Part shown: one piece after another, positions 54,026 through 63,949 of the stretch
How positions within the stretch are numbered: position 1 is the first letter of the stretch
How the letters are laid out: every line of letters starts with the position of its first letter
Assembly: GCA_021464415.1 (NCBI GenBank)
Contig: CM038468.1
Span: 33,840,969-33,904,968, forward strand
Length of the DNA stretch: 64,000 bases
Origin: Lonicera japonica
Lineage: Eukaryota; Streptophyta; Magnoliopsida; Dipsacales; Caprifoliaceae
Reading direction: 5' to 3'
Notes under the pieces: generated by a model
The model's input: the letters and a program-made list of their open reading frames with translations, nothing else
The model's database searches: none
Told to the model about the DNA's origin: nothing
Program-made: the position numbers and the translations under genes

Positions 54026-55981
54026 TATTGAAAAATAGAGTTTGTTTGAAAAAGTTTTATGTAAAAGAAATAGAGAATAATATTTTTGAAAATTAAGAGC
54101 CTATATTTGACCAAACTCCAAAATGAGTGCAAAGTTAACTTCGGCAATAATGATCTTTTAACTTTCAAGTATTTTAGATCTTCACGTGCCTTAACTCCAT
54201 CTTTTGTATGGGACCCACCAATGCATGTTGTGATAAAGTGCTCGATGATATTCTTCTTAGCATGCATAATGTCCAACACATGTCGTACCGAATGTTCCTT
54301 CCAGTATGACAAATCTAACATTATTAACCTCCTAGATCAAGCACTTTTCATGCCATCATCTTTCATTTTACGTTCCTCAATCAAAATCTGAAGGTGTTTT
54401 CCCCTAAGTGTCTGAGGAACCAACGATGACTTAGCTGCAATTTCAGCACCCGAGAATTTCCTAGGAGCTATCCTATATTCCGACCCCTCGGGAAGAAAAG
54501 TGGTTTCGATTGTCTTGAACTTGTGGCTAGGCGGCAAGAATTTACGATGGGAAGGATAAAATACTTTTCTACTTTGTGGCAACCATGTGGCCTCAGCTTC
54601 CTCTCCACAAATAAGACAACCCAAATAACCATGAAAGTTACACTCAGACAATGTCCCATATGCCGAAAAATCATGAATTGCCCACAACACCATAGTCTTC
54701 AAATTGAATACTTCATTCTTGAAAGAATCGAATGTAGTTACACCTTCCGACCATAGTTCATTTAGTTCTTTTACCAAAGGTGCCAAGAATATATCAATGT
54801 CATCACTCGGTGCCTTAGGCCCTGGTATTAACAATAACAGTATTAAGAACTCTTTTTTCATGCACATGGAATGGGGAAGATTATAAGGAACAACGAAGAC
54901 CGGCTACTATGGCTTGTGCTCATATTACCAAATGGATTAAATCCGTCAGTAGATAATCCTAACCGAACATTGCACTTCTCTTGAGCAAAGTGTCAGTATT
55001 GCAAATTTGTAGATTGCCATGCAGGTTAATCAATCGGATGACACATGAGATTTCCACCCACCTCTCCTCGAGCATGCTAAGTCATTGCCTTAGCTAACCA
55101 AGGTACAGTGAAAAGTCTCCAACCTATGCCCTATAGGAAAATACCTTAAGTAGTTTTTGTGGAATTTTTGTATCTATTTTTGTTTGAGATTTGAAGTTTT
55201 CCTTTGCACATATCTAGGTTCCTTGCAAACCGGACAATTAAATCTATTCTTGTGCTATTTCCAGTATAAAATACAATCAAACTTGCAAACATGAATGGAT
55301 TTATATTTCATCCCTAAACCTTTCAAGCTTTTCTTCATGGTTGGGTAGTTATCGAGCAATGTGTTCTCTTTAGGAAACAAATCCTTTGCCCATTTCAAAA
55401 TTTATGTGGCATACAAGGACGTGTAAACCAACTGTGGCATACAAGAACGTGTGTCCTTGTTCACAATTAGCATACAATGGTCTTGACGCCGCAGCTTTCA
55501 ACTCAATATAATCTTTATCTTGGTTGACACTAGGATCAACATGAGCCGAAAAATCTCCTCCGTGATCTTGATTAATTTCTACTTCATAATCAACATTAAT
55601 TACTGGAGTGTTACACGGTATATGAATTTCATAAGCGTCATCAATAAGATTATTCAATCTATCACATGTCAATGGGGCGGCCTCCTTTGCATAGACTGAT
55701 TCATTCTCGTGTAGCTATTCTGGAACAAATGGGAACTCTCTTTCCCCATGAAAAACCCAAAACACATATTCTTGTTGGATACCCCACTTAATCAAATGTA
55801 ACTCAACTTCTCCCCCATTCACGTTATTTCCATTTCTATAACATATGCATAGACACGGAATAAGATCGTTTTTTAAATTTTTCTTTGCATACTTCACAAA
55901 TTCCTTAACCCCCCAATTATGCACATCCCCAATCTTGTTATTAACTTCACACATCCACTCTTTATGTGGAAGCAATCCCAT
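53990..55981 (-). pseudogene. CACTA (En/Spm) TNP2-type transposase remnant
   Basis: Read right to left in order: a transposase-associated N-terminal domain (55,981-55,715; KEWMCEVNN, VKEFVKYAKKN, WGIQQEYVFWVFHGE); a LYANCE-type and HTFLYATVGLH segment (about 55,500-55,400); KKSLKGLGMKYKSIHVCKFD and CPVCKEP (about 55,350-55,210); MCHPID and KCNVRLGLSTDGFNPFGNMS (about 55,040-54,920); then Transposase_21 (54,867-54,337; PGPKAPSDDIDIFLAPLVKE, WAIHDFSAYGTLS, LGCLICGEEAEATWLP) and YWKEHSVRHVLDIMHAKKNI (about 54,300-54,240). Frame changes and stops occur between most blocks. The 3' part of tnp2 and the CACTA ends were not found. It abuts the broken NLR 3' flank at about 54,025. Confidence 0.88.
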
Positions 55982-56253
55982 TGCTCCTACATATAAATTA
56001 GACTACAACAAAAATGAAAATTTGTCACGCTGAATATGCAGTAATTTGTCATGATCAATAACCGAGACAGTGTTTTTTTACAAATGTTACCGCTTATTGC
56101 CACGGTTGTTGACGGTGGTAACTTTGTCTCGGTCACTTTATCGTTTGTCGCAGTCATTGACTGTGACAAATATATTTTTTTTATGTCATTTAGCTTTATT
56201 CTATTGGTCCCTCATATTACCCTAAGTCTCGTTCTCAGCACACTTATTTTCAC

Positions 56254-57063
56254 CAATGTTCTAAAAATCGTAAATCGGACCTAGATCGGCGAGGTGGGGA
56301 TTTAGGATTTTTGGAGAAATCGGAAAAAATCGGGGATTAATCGGCAAACCCATAATTTGAAAAATCAGGAATTAAATAAATATAATAACATTTTCATACT
56401 CATAAATAATTTTTAAAATAACATAATACTAATAAAATATATTATATTTTTTAAATCAACATTAATTTTTTAACATTTAAATAACAAAATATGCATACCA
56501 AAAATTTAAAGAATGCTTTTATAAAATTTAAAACTTAAAATAGATCAAAATAAAATAACTTAAAATATTGGACTTAAATACAAAAAAAAAAAACTTAAAA
56601 GCAATTTTCTCTCAAAAAACCCTAGCCCTTAAACGCAATTGACAGCCTCTCTCCCACAAAAAACCCCAGCCCGACTGCTCTCTCCCATAATACCCTAGCC
56701 CGCCATTGTTGCTCTCTCCTACAGAAAACCCTAGTCCGCCATTGCTGCTGCTGCTGCTTCTTCTTCTTTTTCTTCTTCTTCTTCTTCTTCTTCGCCGACT
56801 GCTCTCCCACAGGAAACCCTCGCCCGCCATTGCTGCTGCTACTGCTTCTTATTATTCTTCTTCTTCGTCGTTTCTTCTTCTTCTTCTTCTTCTTCTTCTT
56901 CTTCTTCGCCGTCATTTCCCGATTTCGGTCCGATTCCCGATTTTGGTCCGATTTTTGACCCAGCCGATTTTCCCAACCGATTCATGGAAATCGAATCGGG
57001 TAACTCCCGATTTTCGATTTTTGGCCGATTTATCGGCAAAAAATCCCAATTTTTAGAATACTG
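56254..57063. mobile_element. Non-autonomous hAT-type element with TTC/GAA repeats
   Basis: The 8-bp flanking duplication ATTTTCAC is exact (56,246-56,253 and 57,064-57,071). Ends CAATGTTCTAAAAATCG and (complement) CAGTATTCTAAAAATTG match at 14 of 17 positions, starting CA as hAT ends do. Inside, ATCGGCG/CGATTT motifs near both ends form subterminal repeats. The centre has two near-identical blocks of CTCTCCxACAG, AAACCCT and CGCCATTGCTGCTGCT followed by (TTC)n. Open frames here on either strand encode only low-complexity Arg/Lys or Leu runs and are not genes. Confidence 0.82.
56751..56910. repeat. Two (TTC)n tracts
   Basis: 56,757-56,794 and 56,853-56,907, each preceded by CTGCTGCT. They lie inside the hAT-type element. 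Confidence 0.9.
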
Positions 57064-57079
57064 ATTTTCACCAAGCCGC

Positions 57080-57590
57080 CAACTCACACCTCTCTCACAC
57101 TACCACCCCACACACCTCTCACTCACCACCCCAAACATCTCTCACACCACTGCCGCAATAGCCTCCGCCATTCTCGCCAATATCCACCATTTTTCTCGCT
57201 CTCTCTCACTACCCACAACCATCTCCGCTCATCATCTCTCACTAAAAGTAAATCTATATCTATTTATTTTGCTTAATTCTTTGTTTTAATTTTTTATTCT
57301 AGATCTGATACATATATATATATATATATATATAAATCTATTAGATGAAGTAAATGTGTGCTATGTTTTTGGGGATTAAAAATGTGCTCTGTTTATAGGG
57401 CTTTTATATAAACTATGCATGCAACATTGGAATGTGAGATTGGAATTTTGTGCATATGTTTTTAGGAGGTTGTTTGAATATAAGATAAAGATGAATAACG
57501 TGGATTTATATAAGCACATAAGAAGTAGAGATGTTTATATATATATATATAAAAACTGCACGTGGAATTTTTACATTACATATACTTGAT
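57080..57590. other. Non-coding stretch with microsatellites
   Basis: A CACACC/CTCTCAC-rich start (57,085-57,240), a (TA)n run (57,312-57,333) and another at 57,538-57,551. No gene seen. Confidence 0.5.
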
Positions 57591-57594
57591 CAAT

Positions 57595-57765
57595 ATTAAA
57601 ATATGATATAATTAAAATAGCAAAAATATTGGATTAGCCCTAAAGCCCCTATCAAAGACTTTTTATAATAAATGTGTAGTTAGCAAGGCTTGAACCAAGG
57701 ATATCCAAGCCAAATTTTCAAGCCTCTTCCACTTGAACTACACACTTTAAGTTAATTAAATCATT
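57595..57765 (-). mobile_element. tRNA-derived SINE candidate
   Basis: Minus strand: TAGTTCAAGTGG (57,740-57,729) is a good A box and GGTTCAAGCC (57,696-57,687) a perfect-looking B box. They are 32 bp apart as in tRNA genes, but the rest does not fold as a tRNA. The tail beyond 57,680 is AT-rich. Ends not determined. Confidence 0.55.
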
Positions 57766-57829
57766 CAACGCTATTATATATACAACATTTTTCTAAGATA
57801 GTCTTTTACAAATTGTCTTTAAGGTGCGC

Positions 57830-58407
57830 TTGGTTTTGGTTTACACTTAAAATAATCGAGTCTCTTGGAATTGTTTTACATGGAAAACAAAAAACTTAGG
57901 GTGGAGAGATGATGTACCACGAAAAAATAATTCCTTGGAAAATTTACACAATCAAACACCACATAAGGTGAATATTTTGGATTCTTGGGCTTTTTCTATG
58001 GAATACAAGTGTAATCAAACCTACACATAATTTGTTAGCATCACGAAAATTGACCTTACAAGTTTTAGATGGCCTTGGACTGCAACCACTCGTCATCCAA
58101 ATGATTGTAGTGTGATAAAATGTTCCGTGTATTAATGGGTAGAGCACAATTTGAAAAAACAAAAGGACGAATAATCATTTGCACTGTTGCCTTTCAACAT
58201 CCGGTGAGTAGGAAATGTAAATTTCCTGTTTCAAAGTTGCTTGTCGATTCTTTTAGGTAATGTTGTATCATCAAGTAATACAAAAGTTAAAAATGAAAAT
58301 CAATTTTTGCACATATGAAGGTGGAAAGGAAAAGTAGTGCTGGGGGAGAAAGGAATGGAAAACACCGAACCTGAAGTTGACTGAACACCTTATTCTCTTC
58401 TCGGAAG
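57830..58407 (+). repeat. Intron block paralogous to 20,690-21,352
   Basis: Same order of words as the block before exon 4 of the plus-strand gene (TGCACATATG, GATGGCCTTGGACTGCAA, TTTTTCTATGGAATACAAGT). It precedes the coiled-coil exon at 58,408. Confidence 0.75.
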
Positions 58408-58602
58408 GAGCCAAAGTTTGACTCTCCAACATCACAGAGAACTGATGAAGTTAAACATCTCAAATCCCATGTCTTTGAGCTCAGCACCCAAGTCGATATA
58501 CTTGAGTTCAGAATTGATTTCCTCAAATCTGGCCATGGATCTCGATCCAGATCCCTGGTCTGTGTAATCTTGTTTATTGCTTTTTATCTAATTGTAGGAT
58601 GA
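58408..58602 (+). CDS. Coiled-coil exon paralogous to exon 4 (21,353)
   Basis: Open for 64 residues from GAG (after AAG) to TGA. Reads EPKFDSPTSQRTDEVKHLKS then a heptad-like HVFELSTQVDILEFRIDFLK and SGHGSRSRS, parallel to SLRSQVNKLGTQLDYTRSQI plus RSRS in exon 4 at 21,353. The Arg/Ser tail is much shorter here and the last 15 residues are hydrophobic read-through of intron-like DNA. A donor (GTAATC) at about 58,565 would remove them. Function unknown. Probably one exon of the third copy of the family. Confidence 0.45.
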   Translation, partial: EPKFDSPTSQRTDEVKHLKSHVFELSTQVDILEFRIDFLKSGHGSRSRSLVCVILFIAFYLIVG

Positions 58603-59014
58603 TCAGCTACGCTGATATACTACTTTGAACTCACTTTTATTAAATTGGCTCCTTATTCTTGCAGTAGCATAAATTTACCCAGCTTGGCTTTCAATTTTCC
58701 CAACTCACACGCCTAATCAGAACCCGATTAAGAATTGTAATTTCCCAACTCAGCTCACTTATACTTGCTTTTCCTTCCCATTTTTCCAATTTCTAATCCT
58801 AAATGCTAAAAATTGGAAAATGAATGAAATAAGTTTAGCTATTAACTATAATCGATAGAACAACTAAAATTTAAACATAATGACTAAAATTATTAAGCTA
58901 CCTATTGGGTCCATGCTTAATGAAGTTAAAAATGGACAAAGCTTATTGATTGGATATAATGTGTTTGTACATGAATTTGATGAGAAGCCTTCAATCAAAT
59001 AAATGTTGTTCTGA

Positions 59015-59095
59015 TTTGGGCAGCGTTCTACTAGTAGTGAAAATCGACACTGTCAACAAGCTGGAAGGTCCAGTCCCTCACTTGAAGGATCACTC
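59015..59095 (+). pseudogene. Coiled-coil exon relic (NKLEG motif)
   Basis: GTCAACAAGCTGGAAGGTCC encodes VNKLEGP and PHLKDHSK follows. It matches NLEGRVHYLEEYVKL at 60,640 and the decayed copy at 50,940. It lies within a 93-codon frame (58,950-59,231) whose other parts look intronic. Confidence 0.4.
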
Positions 59096-59430
59096 AAAGA
59101 TGAAGATGAAAAGCCAGATGTACTATTTATTTATAAATCCCAATATGGGTTTTCATGTAATTATAATTGCTGGTGAGAGTGCAATTTGTTGGACCATGGC
59201 TAGTGAACTTAATGAAAAGAAAGGCAGCTAACATTATAAGATATATTGATGATGACAAAATGGCCACTCTTTCAGCACATACTACCAACCAACAAAGAAA
59301 GTTGTTATCTTGATTCTTTTGGATATATAAAAGAGGAAAAATGAAGGGAAACTATTTTGGCTACAAGTTGTTCTTTTTGTTTTTGTGTGTACTTATTTTT
59401 TTTTTAGATCGACTCCTCTGATTCTTGCAG

Positions 59431-59709
59431 GAGCAACAGGGCAGGAGAAACAACCATCAAAGTTTGGCAACTCAAAATGAATTCGAAACTGCACACCGAC
59501 GCTACTTGAGGAAGAGAAATGCTGCCATAACTGACACCTCCTCGTCCGAGCAACATCAGGAGCAAGAACAAGAAGCACGAAAGTCTGGCAACTTGGAATA
59601 TAAAGAAGTCCCAAAAAGCAGCAATAAATTTGAATCTGAAAGTTCACATGAACGCTATCTGATGAAGGGAAAAGCTGTTGTAACCGACTCCTCATCTAAG
59701 CAACATTAG
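59431..59709 (+). CDS. Exon with two 45-residue repeats (HxRYLxK...TDxSS)
   Basis: Starts at GAG after a strong acceptor (GATTCTTGCAG) and is open to TAG, 92 residues. It holds two tandem units: unit 1 with EFETAHRRYLRKRNAAITDT, unit 2 with SESSHERYLMKGKAVVTDSS; each ends SSxQH. Highly charged and Ser-rich, likely disordered. This is the best preserved copy of the exon that is tandemly amplified and decayed at 1-2,443 on the other strand. A one-base loss may explain the TAG, since coding-like sequence (DEIAADQLM) resumes 40 bp later. Family unrecognised. Confidence 0.5.
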   Translation, partial: EQQGRRNNHQSLATQNEFETAHRRYLRKRNAAITDTSSSEQHQEQEQEARKSGNLEYKEVPKSSNKFESESSHERYLMKGKAVVTDSSSKQH

Positions 59710-59734
59710 GAGAAGGATTGCGTGGAACCCCCCA

Positions 59735-59925
59735 GAGTCAATTGATGAAATTGCCGCTGATCAATTGATGCCATTTGAGAAAGTTGACCGTGTCAATGAA
59801 ATTGCTACTGATCAATTGATGCTATCTGAGGAAGTTGACCTTCTCTTAGACGAAGTCAGAAACCTCAAACACCAAGCCCTAGATTTATCCAAGGAGCCAA
59901 TAAACTACGAGGAGGCATTTTTTCT
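59735..59925 (+). pseudogene. Coiled-coil exon segment with 17-residue repeats
   Basis: Encodes DEIAADQLMPFEKVDRV then NEIATDQLMLSEEVDLL, a tandem 17-residue repeat, and LDEVRNLKHQALDLSKEP. A coiled coil is expected. It is probably the continuation of the preceding exon after the TAG at 59,707. It corresponds to DEFSSDQLM.../LDLRSE segments of the left-hand array. Confidence 0.5.
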
Positions 59926-60063
59926 AATTTTTTTTTTTTGTATTGGCCTTTATATATATATATATATATATATCATATAAGATGTTGACAAAGGGATCTA
60001 CTCGTGTTACAAATGCAAAATAACGTGTGTAGTACTTCTATTGACTTGACTGCTTATTCTTGC

Positions 60064-60245
60064 AGCAAGCACAAACGCGTCCTAATATGGTAGCTAAATG
60101 GTACAGATCGGGGATAACTAATACAACTAACCCTCGAAAACTTTTCTTTAGGAATTTTAACATAGCTAATTAAGTTAACCGTCTTCGATCTTATGTCAAG
60201 GTCCTCCAACTCGTGGTCACCTACATCCAATCCCAACTCAAAACT
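60064..60245 (+). pseudogene. Further exon-like segment of the family
   Basis: After TTATTCTTGCAG the plus strand reads QAQTRPNMVAKWYRSGITNT, a TAA-interrupted stretch, then VNRLRSYVKVLQLVVTYIQS (heptad-like). The acceptor matches that before 59,431. The internal stop suggests decay. Confidence 0.4.
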
Positions 60246-60257
60246 ATAACACTATCT

Positions 60258-60258
60258 C

Positions 60259-60307
<49 letters not shown>

Positions 60308-60320
60308 ATATATATATATA
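60258..60320. repeat. (TATC)n microsatellite followed by (TA)n
   Basis: About 12 TATC units, then about 8 TA units. Confidence 0.95.
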
Positions 60321-60589
60321 TGTACATAAGTGTCTTTGTTGCGGAATTTGCCTAAATGCAGGAACATGCACACAAACAATTAGGCATGCATGTGATATGG
60401 CCTATACATACTTTCTTTGATTGAGAAAAAATTGTAGGAAAAGAAACAACCACAACCTCTACTGAGACATAATAGTATCTAGTGTCTATCTTTAACGCCA
60501 AATGGTACTTTTAGTCACTTCAATAGTCTTTCTTTCCATCTACTAGTCTCTCTCTCATGTGTGCACACACACGTATACACACCTTTAAC

Positions 60590-61030
60590 TTTATGTTTTG
60601 ATTGGCAACATTCTGGAGGTTGGAGACATGGATGCTTCAAGCAATCTGGAAGGTCGAGTCCACTATTTGGAAGAGTACGTGAAACTTCATAGTACGCCGG
60701 CATTCTTTTTTGAGACTTGTTTCAATCATATCCATAGAACAACTAGAAGTTTGATGGGAAAAATTTATACTTAGTTGGGATAACATTTTCCCAAGCATAT
60801 TCTATGATTTCAAAAGCTTACTATGTGATGCAAGAAGAAAGAGAGCTTATAGTTGTTAATGTGTGGCCATTTTAGATTAGTTCTATTTTAGTTTGCTGGT
60901 GTTTTGATTTAGTTATTACTGTAAATATATATGCATTTTCTGTGTTGGTGACAACATGTAGATATAACCATTTAACATTGCTTTAAAAGTTTAGAAGAGG
61001 AGAGATTGAAAATTGAAAAAAAAGGAAAAT
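60590..61030 (+). repeat. Paralogous block with coiled-coil exon (copy of 50,885-51,345)
   Basis: The first part encodes MDASSNLEGRVHYLEEYVKL after ATG at 60,629, open in this copy. The rest is the shared intron-like sequence. Together with 50,885-51,345 this shows the family was duplicated into the NLR region. Confidence 0.6.
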
Positions 61031-61109
61031 GATTCCTTTTACAATTTTTAGGAGGAACCTAATTTGTTCTAATTTGCAAGTCTAAAATAAACATGCGGTT
61101 TAAGATTTT

Positions 61110-61180
61110 GAGAAATGCGATGGGGGTGGGGGATTGAACCCTTGGCCCCGCAACACAAGTGGAAGCAGTACAATTTGAGT
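61110..61180 (-). other. tRNA-like promoter remnant
   Basis: Minus strand: GGTTCAATCC (61,142-61,133) is a B-box match with TAACTCAAATTG about 35 bp before it. Possibly a SINE relic. Too little to define ends. Confidence 0.3.
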
Positions 61181-61568
61181 TACGTTACATTGATAGTTTG
61201 TGATTATATTAGTTACATTGCCCTTGCAAAAACCTTTTTAACTGATTTGCATTACATTATGTGCATTAAAAGTTTGTGTGCAGATGATGTGTCTTAAAAT
61301 CCAACCAATCGGCATTCATGTAGATGACACGTAATTTTTGTCAACGTTTTATATCTTTGAATCGTTCTTTTACTATATATATATATATTATATATATAGA
61401 AGTGATGATGAGATCTGTTGGTTCCTTTAAAAATATAAGGGGAGAGAAGTGGGTTCAAATCTTGGTGGATCCTGTGATCAAATACTGTTTTTTCTCTTGA
61501 TTCATGGAAATAAAAAATTGGAAAATTTCATGGAGCCCAGCAAGTTTGGAGTACAGAATCTTTCTTAC

Positions 61569-61690
61569 CGTTCTTCCTGTTGATGCCACATTTTTCAAAT
61601 ATGAAGAAATCAACGTAAACCCATAAATAATCCCCGTATGGTAAGAACCGGCCAAATACTCATGATCAACTTTCAGCTCGTTTCTTGAAT
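61569..61690 (-). CDS. METTL13-like methyltransferase, exon (partial gene)
   Basis: A 122-bp exon with acceptor CTTTATAG and donor GTAAGA, reading SRNELKVDHEYLAGSYHTGI then IYGFTLISSYLKNVASTGRT. The YHTGIIYG...SSYL block corresponds to the region just before the SAM-binding GLGGG motif in the C-terminal domain of METTL13-like proteins (lysine/N-terminal methyltransferases of eEF1A in animals). The entry phase (two bases completing a split codon) fits exactly the exit phase of the exon at 63,673-63,949. The GLGGG exon that should follow was not found to the left, so the gene is probably truncated or a captured fragment. Confidence 0.55.
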
Positions 61691-61820
61691 CTATAAAGTA
61701 TAAGAATAAAATATGAGAAGCACTAACTCAAATTGAATTAAGTTTAATGGGAAAAAAATTGATGCACATCTAATTTGGGATATAATACTTCTAAGGAGTA
61801 ATCATAAATAAGAAAAGAAG

Positions 61821-62107
61821 TGTAATGACGAAATCCCACATTGGAAGCATAATGTGCAGATCCTTGGCTTATATGTGGGTTTAAAGAACACAAATTACAA
61901 CTTGGGCTAGCCATTTTGAGGAGAATCCGGTTGGTTATTGAGCCCCCCTTAATAAGGATGTTTAGGGCCTTAATGGGGGGAGTCTGTAAGGACCCACATC
62001 CCACATCATAGAGTGTAATGAGGAGATCCTTGGCTTATATGTCGATTTTAAGGAACCCAAATTACAAATTGGGCTGGCCACTTTGGGGAGAAACCCGGGT
62101 GGTTATA
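61821..62107 (+). mobile_element. Internally deleted TRIM, same family as 43,214
   Basis: Direct repeats of about 120 bp (61,821-61,939 and 61,985-62,107) share GAGATCCTTGGCTTATATG-like and AACTTGGGCTAGCCA-like sequence with the LTRs at 43,214-43,630. Only 45 bp separate them, including the purine tract GGGGGGAGT. The primer site is lost. It lies in the intron between the two METTL13-like exons. Confidence 0.7.
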
Positions 62108-62399
62108 GAAAGTCATTGTAGTGTCAGATGAAATTACCAAAAATCTGGACATGCATCCTTATAACATAACAAAACAAGTAAACAACAGCTACATAATGAT
62201 GAAATTTCCGATGTGGAACAAAAACTTGAATCCATAATAACATAAAAAATAATAAAAAAATATCTAAATATGGAAAACTCCAAAACTCCCCCGAAATTGA
62301 AGGTGTTAAACCAATATCAATTATGTTGCGCATTTCATAAAATTGGTTCTTCCTTTAAGTATTCAAATAATGCCACAGAATGCATTGGTTTGACCGATG

Positions 62400-62790
62400 C
62401 TAACGGATGTTCTCATGGGGATGGAATTTTCAATGGTTATGGGGTATTGGATTACGAAATGCATTTCTACTCCTCACTATTTCTATAGCTCTAAATAGTT
62501 ATGTTCAAGGCTATTTGAACGGTGCCTGTGGATTGAGACAAGGTGACCCCATCTCTCCGTACTTGTTTATTCTGCTTATGGAGGCTTTTCTCATTTACTC
62601 TTGGTCAATATACTCAGCAAACTGACTTTAACTTTCATCCCCAGTGTAGTGCTTGGCCTTTGAGGATATCCCACGTCATTTTTGCTGATGACCTCTCTAT
62701 TATGACTGTTGCCAACATTAGCTCTTTTAGCTTGATTAAGAGATCAATCGATGCTAGAGTACCACTGGAATCTGATAAAATATGCTAATA
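62400..62790 (+). pseudogene. LINE (non-LTR) reverse-transcriptase fragment
   Basis: Contains the RT block NGACGLRQGDPISPYLFILL (about 62,518-62,578) and, after a frame change near 62,600, DFNFHPQC and ISHVIFADDLSIMTVANISS with the catalytic FADD. The preceding WGIGLRNAFLLL fits the finger region. Only about 130 residues of the RT domain survive. No poly(A) tail or endonuclease part was seen. It sits antisense in the METTL13-like intron. Confidence 0.85.
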
Positions 62791-62799
62791 ATTGATGAT

Positions 62800-63670
62800 A
62801 TAATGTTGATTTCACACAATTTTGATACTAGATTGCTGCCAAGAACTGATGAGAATTTTCAGTTTATCAGGGTGGTGATGAGTTGAAGGCAGAAGGTGAG
62901 GTCTACATGGTTGGTGGAGGCTGATTGCAATATTGAAGTGTTTCATATCGTAGAATTACAGATGTAGGATCCTTTGCAGGTACAAAAGGAAATTGCTCAT
63001 TTTAAAAGACGCTATATGAGGACTGGTTGTGTGAGGCATTCATCAAGGGTCTAGAATTCCAGATTGAGTAGAACAGCCCTTGATTAGTAGATTCAAAGGG
63101 CTATGTATGGGCAGGCCACACGGTTATTCTAGAGCCTTTTTCCCAGGATAGCAAGGATAACCTAAGGAATGGCCTTTTAGGTTTTCGTTCAGAGTTCCGG
63201 GCTAATAGTGTGTTGTTCAAGAGCATATATTTTACTTATCTTACTGTTGTTCTGAAGATGGAATTTTTATTTAGGTGACGCATAATATAGGCCCCTTATT
63301 CAAGAGAATAGTGTTCATTGATTTTGGATCAAACGATTGCTTTGGCTCAGAGTGCTTTTGTTGGGGTCCCTGGATTCTGTATGCAGCCTCGTGACAAATG
63401 AAGTAGTGGAGGATGATAAAAAGATGAGGAATCAAAGCTTTACATTTAAAACTAGGCTCTAAGATTGAGACAACACAAAATAATATTTGCTCAATACTTC
63501 CCAGATTGACACAAAATCTAAATAACCCAACAGATTCTTCCTCGATAAGATTCTCTGTTCATAGAAAGAAAATTCTACTCATATATAATAACCATAAGGA
63601 AAACAAAAAATAAATATGCATGCACAGCAAGAAAATCCGAAGAGAAAGAACAGAGAAAGCTAAAGTCTTT
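62800..63670. other. Non-coding stretch in the METTL13-like intron
   Basis: No frame or motif could be assigned. It may include degraded LINE sequence downstream of the RT fragment. Confidence 0.4.
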
Positions 63671-63672
63671 AC

Positions 63673-63949
63673 CATTGGTTACAGACACAAGTGAATCGTT
63701 TCTTATTTGGTTTCCTTTCTTTTTAGAATATTTGGAGGGTGAGCGTGTTTTCTGCTCTTTCCCACTGGCAACATTCTGGCATCCTTCCCGTATGAGCAAA
63801 GCTTGAGATTGCACCAAACACTCGGATCGTTGGAATGTGAGGCGATGAAATACCAACTCTTTGGACAGAAATAGACTAACCAAATCGTCATCAACCTTTT
63901 CATATACCACATCATCAACTATAATTGGACCCGTCAAGGCAAATGAAAC
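63673..63949 (-). CDS. METTL13-like methyltransferase, exon (partial gene)
   Basis: A 277-bp exon bracketed by acceptor TTTTATAG and donor GTAAAG, open throughout. It encodes FALTGPIIVDDVVYEKVDDD, then ELVFHRLTFQRSECLVQSQA and a Lys-rich KYSKKKGN. The F(H/R)RLxF...xLVQSxAxL block followed by a Lys-rich linker resembles METTL13 (FRRLYF...VVQSEARL). It starts in phase 0 and ends with one base of a codon, matching the next exon at 61,690. The gene begins beyond the right edge of the window. Identity is from recall of the family, with no search done. Confidence 0.55.

Noticed and set aside
56612..57087. Overlapping open frames on both strands with poly-Arg/Lys, poly-Glu or poly-Leu
   Set aside because: These are translations of the TTC/GAA repeats inside the hAT-type element. 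There is no unique sequence or splice support.
57687..57740. tRNA gene suggested by A and B boxes
   Set aside because: The acceptor and anticodon stems do not pair, so a SINE remnant is the better reading.
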